From contig OZ037770.1 in the NCBI GenBank assembly GCA_964035545.1, positions 4,135,662 through 4,199,661 on the forward strand: a stretch of 64,000 nt of DNA. The letters are read 5' to 3'. Shown one piece after another: positions 55,939-64,000 of the stretch. Numbering within the stretch: the stretch's first letter is position 1; each line of letters starts with the position of its first letter. The position numbers were made by a program, and so were the translations under genes. Source of the stretch: Bugula neritina. Lineage: Eukaryota; Bryozoa; Gymnolaemata; Cheilostomatida; Bugulidae. The notes under the pieces are model-generated. The model did no database searches. It worked only from the letters and a program-made list of their open reading frames with translations, and had not been told where the DNA came from.

Positions 55939-58900
55939 ATGATGCTATCTGACAAGCTATGTCTCAGTCTGTTGGTGGCTGTGTGTCTTGTAGTGTACCA
56001 AGGAGCTCTCCACTGTGACTTTGTGTTTGATGATGTGTCTGCGATTAAGGAAAATAAAGACCTCAGGCCAGACACCTCCTATCTTAACTTGTTCTATAAT
56101 GACTTCTGGGGCACTCTCATGAGTAAAGTATGTTGTTTATTCTAGCCCTTATAAAGCTTATCAAAACGTTTAGTAACTGAGTTTATTTAATAATATAGTT
56201 CCCTGATTGATCAGCTGTATATCTAACTAAGTTTTCATACATATTCTGTTTGTTGCAATAATTTGGTTTTTCTTCAAGTTCATGAACTCAGCTCCTTGAT
56301 AAAAGTAAATTTTATTTGAGTTTATATAATAATATGTTTTAAATTCATCTCTTTGTATGCTTTTGTGGTAATACTTCGGTGCTTTATTTTTGGTATTTGT
56401 TTATTTTGTGTCACCACTTTATTATCTTAAGTTACTCAAGCTGTTATGTTTATTGTTTTAGACTCCACTAAATATACATTATTGTTTTTAGTTATTGATT
56501 AATCAATGTTAGTCTCAGAAACCTATAAGCTTTTTGAGTACATACTTTTATGATTTTATGATAATATCAACAGTTTTCTGCATTCTAATTCTGGGATATT
56601 CCTTGTAGGAGAAAAGTCACAAATCCTATCGACCTCTAACTGTACTCACTTTCCGATTTAATTACTGGTTTGGAGAACTGGAGCCGTATGGATATCATCT
56701 ATACTCAACATCATTCTACACTCATTAGTCACTATCCAGTTTTATTGGTGAGCTCAGGCTATGTAAAGATATACTCAAGTATTGTATACTCTCAGGCTAT
56801 GTAAAGATATACTAAAGTATTGTATACTCTCAGGCTATGTAAAGATATACTCAAGTATTGTATACTCTCAGGCTATGTAAAGATATGCTCAAGTATTGTC
56901 TGCCCTCAGGCTAGGTAAAGATATACTCAAGTATTGTATATTCTCAGGCTATGTAAAGATATACTCAAGTATTGTATATTCTCAGGCTATGTAAAGATAT
57001 TCTCAAGTATTGTATACTCTCAGGCTATGTAAAGATATACTCAAGTATTGTATACTCTCAGGCTATGTAAAGATATACTCAAGTATTGTATACTCTCAGG
57101 CTATGTAAAGATATACTCAAGTATTGTATACTCTCAGGCTATGTAGAGATATACTCAAGTATTGTATATTCTCAGGCTATGTAAAGATATACTCAAGTAT
57201 TGTATATTCTCAGGCTATGTAAAGATATACTCAAGTGCTGTGCGATGGCTAGCCTCAGTTCCTCACTCTTATTTGCCGTTCACCCGGTGCATGTTGAAGC
57301 TGTGACTGGCGTTGTGGGTCGGGCCGAATTACTTTCTGCCTCACTGGCTTTATTAGTCATGCTGGTATACGACAAGTCAATCCACAGCAAAGGAATTGCC
57401 AGTAAGTGTTTTGTCATTAGAGTTATCTTTCTTATTTTATTCCCATACAGTGTTCCCTCCATATCTCGCTAAGCTGCAGGTTCTGAAACCTCAATCCGTG
57501 ACATAGTAGAATGCTAGATTTAACTCATAGATCTGTTAGAGTCAGCCATCTTGTCCCTATACACACACATAAGCCACCAAACAAGGGTCCAAGCTTTTCT
57601 AGTGAATTATGGGATTCCGTGAGATATGGAGCCGTGAGATATGGAGGGAACACTGTATTGTCATGCTGACACATGTCAATGAGGTCATCACTAATGTTTT
57701 AGAGACTAGGATCAGTCTAATTGATTTAATCATTTATTTAATTATCTATTCAATGTAGTCCTTAGCTACATGAGTTTACTATTACAGCATGAGTCAGCTT
57801 TGTGTTCAGTTGAAATAGAATTTTGTCTTCTAAACCAAACAACAACAAAAATATTTCGTAGGATAACAGTTTTTTAAAGTACAAAATTTGTTATCCCATG
57901 AAATATTTTTGGAGTTTTCTTCCTTTCATACCAACTGATCAGTTGTCTATCTACCAATATAATATTTTGTGTTTATTTCTACTTTGTGATTGGCAGATAA
58001 ACAGTCTACTAGTAATCACTCTCCTGTATCTTCACTACTCTGCTACCTGTTAACTCTAAACCTTTCAGGTATATTTGGTTACCTGTGTACTGTACTGTTG
58101 CTGTTGGCTGCCACTCTGTGTAAGGAACAAGGCATCACCATCTCTGCCGTCTGCCTGCTTTACGATCTATTTATAGTACAACAGGTAAGAAGTACCTGCA
58201 CCTTGGTGTCACTCAATGCGTGAATTACAGCAAAGCTGGCCAACAGGTGGCCCCAGGGTCGGATGTGGCCCCCAGCTTACATTTATGTGGCCCTTGAAGG
58301 CATAACAGATAAACTTATATATGAATTAGAGTAGGAAAACCTCCCTTTAAATGTCTTATCTTTATATAAATTAAAAACATGCAGCCTGCAGTAGTAAGAA
58401 AGACTTTATTGTGTAATGATTCATAGGAATTTGGAATAAATTTATTAGAAAATTACTGATACTTTGGCTCCCCCAGCTCAAGCTACATTTACAATGTGGC
58501 CCTCACTACCAGAATATTCCCTTTCAGTGACCCTGAAAAGGTTGGACAACCCTTAATTATAGTTTAGTGATAAGTGATGACCTGTTTAGTAGTAGCAAGT
58601 AGTTAATCAAAGTAGTCCAGGCTGCATCACCTGAACTTGTATCTATGGAAATGGTAGTAGATTCTAACCTACACTCTGGTTGCTATGGAAACTCATTATA
58701 TACTATAATTAGACCAACCAAGTGTTCGAAAATAAGCTGCAGTCAATTTTACATAATGCACATTTATACAGTTGATTTTGCCTTCCCATAACATAAGATG
58801 TACTTTTCTGGTTCACATAGTTTCTTTACTCAGTAAATCTCAGCATTCTATCACAAAGTGCCAGCTTACAAATGAGCTTCAAATTAAAATGTCCTTTAAA

Positions 58901-61900
58901 TAGAATATTTTAATAAAACACACAAACTTAGACCGGAGTATTTGTAATGTTGATGTTAATGAACACGGATATGGCATTGTGATATCATATTAACTTGTAT
59001 TGCAGATGGTATTGAAAGATGTGTTGGATTTAGCAATGAAAGTGTTGACTTTGAAGTTGTCTTCCCTTTCCTCATCACACAAGCAGCTGATATACAGAAC
59101 TGTGTTCATGGTTACTTCAGTCATTCTGATTTTGATACTTCGAGTTGGTGTCATGGGGGCACAACTACCTGTATTTACCACGTGAGTTATGAAATCTTCT
59201 ATAAGCAGCTCCGAGTTGGAGGTGACTGGGTGCAGTAGTTCGGGGATTCTCAATTTTATAGTTGGCGGTTCCAACCTAAAGGCCTGGCCTCACACTTGTG
59301 AGAATCACACAACATTTTGTGACGATTTTTGTGAGTTATCCTCTCGTTAATACCAGTCACACACTCGTCGGACGAAAAACATAATAAATAGTCCGTGAAA
59401 AAGTCTCCATTGTCAAATAGAGAAACGAGGTAGAAATTAAATAATTACTGTTGCTAAATTTCTATTGACCAAGCAAAAAGTGTTTATCATTGATTGTGAT
59501 TTTTCGTCCATCGTCTTCGAAGATGATTTTGTTTGAATTCCCTCAAATTCTCCCATATGAATGTTTTTTTTTCGTGTTAGACAATTTCATATGATTCTCA
59601 CGAGTGCATGGCAAGGCCTTAACCCCTCAACTCCCAACTACTGCACTCAGTTACCCAGTAAGGAGAGCTGCCTATAAAACCATCCGTGAGGTATAATGTT
59701 GCATTAATAAATATTGTTGCATGCAGGTGAAATTTCATTCCAAATTCTTATAAATTTAGCATTAAGTCTGCACTGTTGACGAATTCTTTTTAACAAAGTG
59801 TAATAGCTGATATATTTTGCACCCTCAGCTACATGGGATAGTTTTGCAAAGTGACATTATATTGTTTAGCCTGAGAATCTGTTACTCCAGTCTTCTTACT
59901 ATTCGGGTGTCGGTTTAGCAAACCCCATTTTCTAAATGTTTTGAGGGAATTTCCAAACTACACAACAATTTTTGTATAAAGTATTGATTTGGAAATCACT
60001 GAGTAGTGCAAATTGGTTGAGGGAATTATTTTCTCAACCAATTTGCACTACTCAGTGATTTCCAAATCAATACTTTATACAAAAATTGTTGTGTAGTTTG
60101 GAAATTCAGTTATTTTGTGTTATAGCCTCAGTTCTAACCCTAGTTTAGTGTGTTTGGTAGATCTCAGACTTGCTTTATTATTAGTAATACAAAGCTTTAA
60201 ATGCTATACTTTCCTCATAATATTCTCCCTTCTGTTTATTTTGTAGATTTGATAACCCAGCTAGTAATGAGACAATTCCCTACAGACAACTGACTTACAA
60301 CTATCTAGTAGCTGTTAACATGTGCTTGTTGGTATGCCCCGCCTACCTCTGCTGTGATTGGTCAATGGGTACTGTGCCTGTCATACAGTCCTTTCTAGAC
60401 TATAGGAATGTGTGTACAGTTGCAGCATATATAGCAGTCTTCAGACTGGTCAAATACTCCATTCAGTTCAGATCTACCTTCTCAGACAGGATATTTATGG
60501 TAAATAGCTCCTTATAGCTGAAAATATTTAACTTTTTGAAACTATTATTACATCTTAGTGACGTTGTCTTTCCTTAGCTTACACTGTTTCATCAGTATAG
60601 CTAATGATTAAACCATTATATATTGACTTGTATGTTGTAGTCATTAGTACTGATAGTATTTCCATTTCTACCTGCCAGCAACCTGTTCTTCCCTGTCGGC
60701 TTTGTTATAGCTGAGAGAGTGCTTTATATACCTAGCTTAGGATACTGTCTTCTGATTGGCTCGGTATTCACCTACCTGTATAACCAACACAGGTAAATAT
60801 GTTAGAGTGTGTGTGCGTGTGCATTCGTGTGTGTGTACTTGTGCGTTCGTGTTTGTGTACGTGTGCGTTCGTGTGTGTGTGCGTGTGCGCGTGCGCGTGT
60901 GTGTGTGAGCTGGCGGGCGGGGGTGTGTGTACGTATTACAATTTTGAAATTCTAATCTCCTTATTTAACATTTTTTTTTGCATATTTCAACCTTCCTTTT
61001 AATTAGGAAGGAAATATATAAAATAGTTATTATAAACTGTTGTACTATATCATAGTTGTTATGGTATTATATTATATAACTACTTCTCTTGTAGACAGTC
61101 TATATACAGGTATATCCTAGCAGGGAGTTATCTTCTCCTCATTATCTCTGGTGTCATGAGAACTGTGTCCAGGAATAAAGACTGGGATAATGATTACTCA
61201 TTATTTAACTCTGCCTTGAGGTTAGTCACATTCTATTATATAACATGTTTTCACGACAAAACTTCTCATTCAATACGTTTAAATTTTAGATTTACTGATC
61301 AGAATGCTAAAGCGTGGAACAATGTGGGGCACTCTCTTGAATCGGAGGGAAAGTTTGAAGAAGCCTTGCACTATTTCTACAGAGCTGTTAGGTAGTTATC
61401 TTCTCTTACTTGTATCTGAGATGTTATTATAAAATAAGAGACATTGTATAGCTAGTCTTACACTCATTACAACAGAGTACAGCCGGATGATATTGGGTCA
61501 CACATCAATGTAGGCAGAACACTGAAGGAACTGGGAGACAACTCTGGTGCTGAAGTTGCCCTTCGTTCAGCCTTGGAGCTTCTCCCGCCCGTGAAGAAAG
61601 GTGAGTCATTTAAAGATGCCAAATAGGTTCCATTTTTATTGAAATTTTAGTTAGATGACATGTTTAACATGTATAAAACTGTGATGTGTATTTTCTAGGA
61701 AAGTCCTACACTGCTAGAGTTGCCCCCTCTCATCTCAAAGTGTTTCTCACACTAGGAAATCTCATCTCCCAGAATGCTTCTCGATACTCAGACGCTGATA
61801 TACTCTATAAGAGAGCTATTAGCATGAGACCAGAGTTTATTGACGTATGTTAAGTATACATAAGCATCTATAAGCATATATAAGCATGGGAACTGTAAGC

Positions 61901-63504
61901 ATATGAATATTTTTCTGTGTAGAGGAAAGCACTTTTTGCTGTTAGCCCATCTAGATTATCTCAAAGTTGCTTACTTTGGCGAGTTTCACCAACAAACAAG
62001 ATTTTCCTGCAAGAAGTTTCCTTTCAAATGTCATAGCAGAGTATGAGTTTTGAAATACAGTGCACCCTCCAAATCTCACGATTTCTCATAGGGAAGGAGA
62101 AGAGCTTGAACCACCATTTTGTGGCTTATGTATATGTATATTTAACAGATCCGCAAGTTGAATCTAGTATTCTACTATATCACAAATTAAGGTTTTGGGA
62201 CCCACAGCTCAGTGAGATATGGAGGAAGCACTGTATTGATGACGGCCATACTTTCTTCTTATTAGATGTGCTGCTTTCTTTACCATTCTGTTTTAAATTA
62301 AAACAATTCCGGTGTTTCATTCAGGCATATCTGAACTATGGTGAGTTGTTGATGAAAATGGGACGTAGGAAAGAAGCCTCAACCCTCTACAATAAGGCCT
62401 TAGTCTATGATAAGAGAAATGCTGACTTGTACTACAACCTAGGAGTTGTCTTCTTAGAGCTCAAGGATGCTAAGCAGGCTATGAGTCACTTTGATTTGGC
62501 TCTCTCTATCCACTCCAAGCATCAGGTATGTTAAAGCAGCGTAACAGAGGCAGCGTAGGCAGATAGGAAAATGAATTCACCAACTGCTACGAGTTCTTTA
62601 ATTTGATTTATCTTTTATCAAAGTTAAGAGAAGCATTTGACTTGTATCATGTGGAATCAGTTTATAGGATTTTACTGGTTGCTGGTTGCTTCACTTGACA
62701 AATTTATAAGCTATTTTCTATTTAGTAATTTAATTTATTTAATTTCTCTTATGTCCTCACCTGGGAATTGTCATCTCGTGGTGACATCTTTTAAAGTCCA
62801 ACCATTATAAAGTAGAAAGTATCTATATATAGTAACATGTTGCAGTTGGCTCTCTACAACTCAGCTCTGCTCATCCAAGAGTCGGCCCAACAAGAACTTT
62901 ACGGGGAGGGGCTGAGACGTCTCGATCTCCTCATTGAACTCGACCCTAAGGAACCCCGCAACTATTTCTCTGCCGCTCTGTTGGCCACCGACAGCCAGCA
63001 GTTTGCTTTGGCTGAAAGATATTTTATTCAGTGTTTAGAGGTGAGAGATTTTCGTCTAGTCTAGTCAAACGTCTTTCAGATGTTCTGACTTTTACCAACA
63101 AATTTTGTTCCGAAATAAAGGCGAAGGTTTCAAAAAAATTTGCGTGAATAAAAGCCAGAATTTCTTCAACTGTTCTTCAGTTTTTCATTCTAAAGCTGAT
63201 TTCAATTCCTTATAACTTGTGTTGTTTTCTTCCTCTAATGTTTTCTACTTTCTCTTCAAAACTGTGTGAGATAAACCGAAGTTGCCTCCTCTTTTTTTCT
63301 ACTGCTATTTCACAGGCTGATCCTGGTTTCAAGGGAGCGCTATTTAACTTAGCCTTACTTCTAACAAACAGTTTACAGCGGCCCTCTGACGCCATCCCCT
63401 ACCTGAATAGAAATATCCAACTATATCCTGACCATGTTAAGAGTTACCTTCTCCTGGGAGATATCGCCATAAATCATAAGAAAGACCTCCAACTGGCTGA
63501 ACAG
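55939..63504 (+). CDS. TMTC: TMTC-family transmembrane O-mannosyltransferase with TPRs (3' end outside window)
   Basis: Exons: 55939-56127, 56609-56747, 57253-57401, 57997-58184, 59006-59181, 60247-60499, 60641-60792, 61095-61220, 61290-61391, 61476-61600, 61699-61844, 62325-62525, 62846-63040, 63316-63504. Apart from exon 2, all phases fit with GT-AG introns. Hallmarks are [15 protein letters not shown] (Asp pair of the catalytic loop), [41 protein letters not shown], and [20 protein letters not shown]. Several hydrophobic segments lie between, then TPRs from exon 9 ([20 protein letters not shown]) onward. TMTC proteins in the ER transfer mannose to cadherin-type domains. Closest in feel to TMTC3; the paralogue is not proved. 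Exon 2 has an apparent 2-base excess near 56700. The gene runs past the right edge. Confidence 0.9.
56751..57235 (+). repeat. 38-bp minisatellite in TMTC intron 2
   Basis: About twelve tandem copies of a unit containing CTCAGGCTATGTAAAGATAT and ACTCAAGTATTGTATACT. It fills the whole intron from just after the exon-2 donor to within about 20 bases of exon 3. Confidence 0.97.
57448..57655. mobile_element. Pogo/Tigger-like MITE
   Basis: It starts CAGTGTTCCCTCCATATCTC, ends with the inverted GAGATATGGAGGGAACACTG, and is flanked by TA. 208 bp, non-coding, in TMTC intron 3. A diverged second copy is at 62058-62233. Confidence 0.88.
58210..58560. mobile_element. Possible hAT-like MITE
   Basis: The left edge has GCTGGCCAACAGGTGGCCCC, and the right edge AGGTTGGACAACCC. 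These form imperfect inverted repeats, with several GTGGCCC words inside. The make-up recalls small hAT-derived repeats. The ends and target duplication are not resolved. Confidence 0.4.
59193..59690. mobile_element. Fold-back MITE (GCAGCTCCGAGTTGG family) with another MITE inside
   Basis: TATAAGCAGCTCCGAGTTGG at the left and a diverged inverted copy at the right (CAACTCCCAACTACTGCACT) match the compact copy at 63697-63857. Between them, about 59280-59625, a second element has its own inverted ends (AAGGCCTGGCCTCACACTTG and inverted TGAGAATCAT-type sequence). It lies just inside TMTC intron 5, about 12 bases after the donor. Confidence 0.7.
59948..60106. repeat. Near-perfect palindrome, 74-bp arms
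   Basis: The left arm 59948-60021 and right arm 60033-60106 are exact inverted copies around an 11-base loop. The word TTGAGGGAAT occurs both just before the left arm and at the loop, hinting at a template-switch origin. It is in TMTC intron 5. Confidence 0.92.
60800..60935. repeat. (GT)n-rich microsatellite in TMTC intron 7
   Basis: Interrupted GTGTGTGCGTGTGC tract, starting a few bases after the exon-7 donor. Low-complexity frames here are not genes. Confidence 0.9.
62058..62233. mobile_element. Pogo/Tigger-like MITE, diverged copy
   Basis: It starts CAGTGCACCCTCCAAATCTC and ends GAGATATGGAGGAAGCACTG, flanked by TA on both sides. Same family as 57448-57655, in TMTC intron 11. Confidence 0.82.
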
Positions 63505-63696
63505 GTGAATTTCTGATGTATATTTAGTATTTCAAGTTTCACTTTTCAATTTTAGAGTTCAATTCAAAATAGAAAGGAAACTTGTGTAAAAAGCATGGCT
63601 TAGTTTTATGTATTTCTATTTATTAATAATTTGTGTTGAGTGTTAAAACAAAACAGACTTGTTAATGTTGACAATTTGATAGCAAGTAGAAAGTCG

Positions 63697-63857
63697 AACT
63701 GAATGGTTCAATAAGCAGCTCCGAGTTGGGGGTCACTGAGTGCAGTAGTTATTGTGTTTGAAGTTGGGGTTTCAATAAAGGAATAAACCCCAACTCTAAA
63801 GAGAACTACTGCACTCAGTGACCCCCAACTCAGAGCTGCTTATAGAACCATTCAGTT
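63697..63857. mobile_element. Fold-back MITE, about 160 bp
   Basis: Inverted arms of about 65 bp starting AACTGAATGGTTC and running through GCAGCTCCGAGTTGGGGGTC and GAGTGCAGTAGTT, with a short loop. It is the compact form of the element at 59193-59690, in the TMTC intron after exon 14. Confidence 0.88.
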
Positions 63858-64000
63858 GCACTAATTAACTTTGTATACATGTTATTGTAAACTGCTTTCC
63901 TTAGTCTGTTGCATTTCATTTACAACTAAGTATTCAGAAATATTAGCTAATGGATATGCCACATCTAATCTATGTAGGCCTCAGCTATTCAATATAAATC

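Overview
The window looks like nuclear DNA of an invertebrate animal. Genes are split by short GT-AG introns, the base composition is AT-rich, and (TA)n and (GT)n tracts are long. It is crowded with transposable elements: Ty3/gypsy, an RTE-like LINE, hAT-like, pogo-like and TTAA-flanked DNA elements, fold-back MITEs and a Polinton-like element. LRR-Roc-COR (ROCO) proteins, caspases and TMTC proteins are animal genes, and large ROCO families are known from sponges and cnidarians. I lean towards one of those groups, but nothing here proves it. No bacterial genes, CRISPR arrays or rRNA genes were seen.

Two host genes are visible. The first, on the minus strand, runs from about 42.1 kb down to 18.1 kb: an N-terminal exon, six near-identical LRR exons, one large Roc-COR exon, two small linker exons and five caspase exons. 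I followed every junction by hand; all introns are GT-AG and every reading phase matches. The simplest reading is one protein, LRR-Roc-COR-caspase, joining a ROCO GTPase to a caspase protease. This is the most interesting object in the window. The second, on the plus strand from 55.9 kb to the right edge, is a TMTC-family gene (ER O-mannosyltransferase with TPRs) with 14 exons, still open at the window end.

Region by region: 1-1099 holds nothing recognised. 1100-11106 is a decayed gypsy element with paired LTRs, a 4-bp target duplication, gag, pol and an unusual third ORF (C2H2 finger plus coiled coil); its pol is split by a 2.57-kb TIR transposon. 12.4-17.7 kb holds a solo LTR and the 3' part of a second gypsy-like element with the same third ORF, whose (TA)n tract has been invaded by a 3-exon TIR transposon and a 211-bp palindrome. 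18.1-42.1 kb is the ROCO-caspase gene. Its introns carry a hAT-like element, a TTAA-flanked element with a solo LTR inside, an intact RTE-like LINE with a 14-bp target duplication, two MITEs, and a 4,865-bp Polinton-like element inserted in one of those MITEs. 43.1-47.7 kb is another decayed gypsy element (minus strand). 47.7-55.9 kb holds simple repeats, a second copy of the TIR transposon, a 5'-truncated LINE and one orphan candidate exon. 55.9-64 kb is the TMTC gene with intronic MITEs, a perfect palindrome and a 38-bp minisatellite.

The Polinton-like element keeps a packaging-ATPase frame, a phospholipase-A2-like domain, an integrase C-terminus with chromodomain, and fibre-like and other structural-type frames. 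It shows no DNA polymerase B or recognisable major capsid gene. Its ends are internally palindromic and it has a 6-bp target duplication. All of its frames are broken or short, so it reads as a fossil or non-autonomous element.
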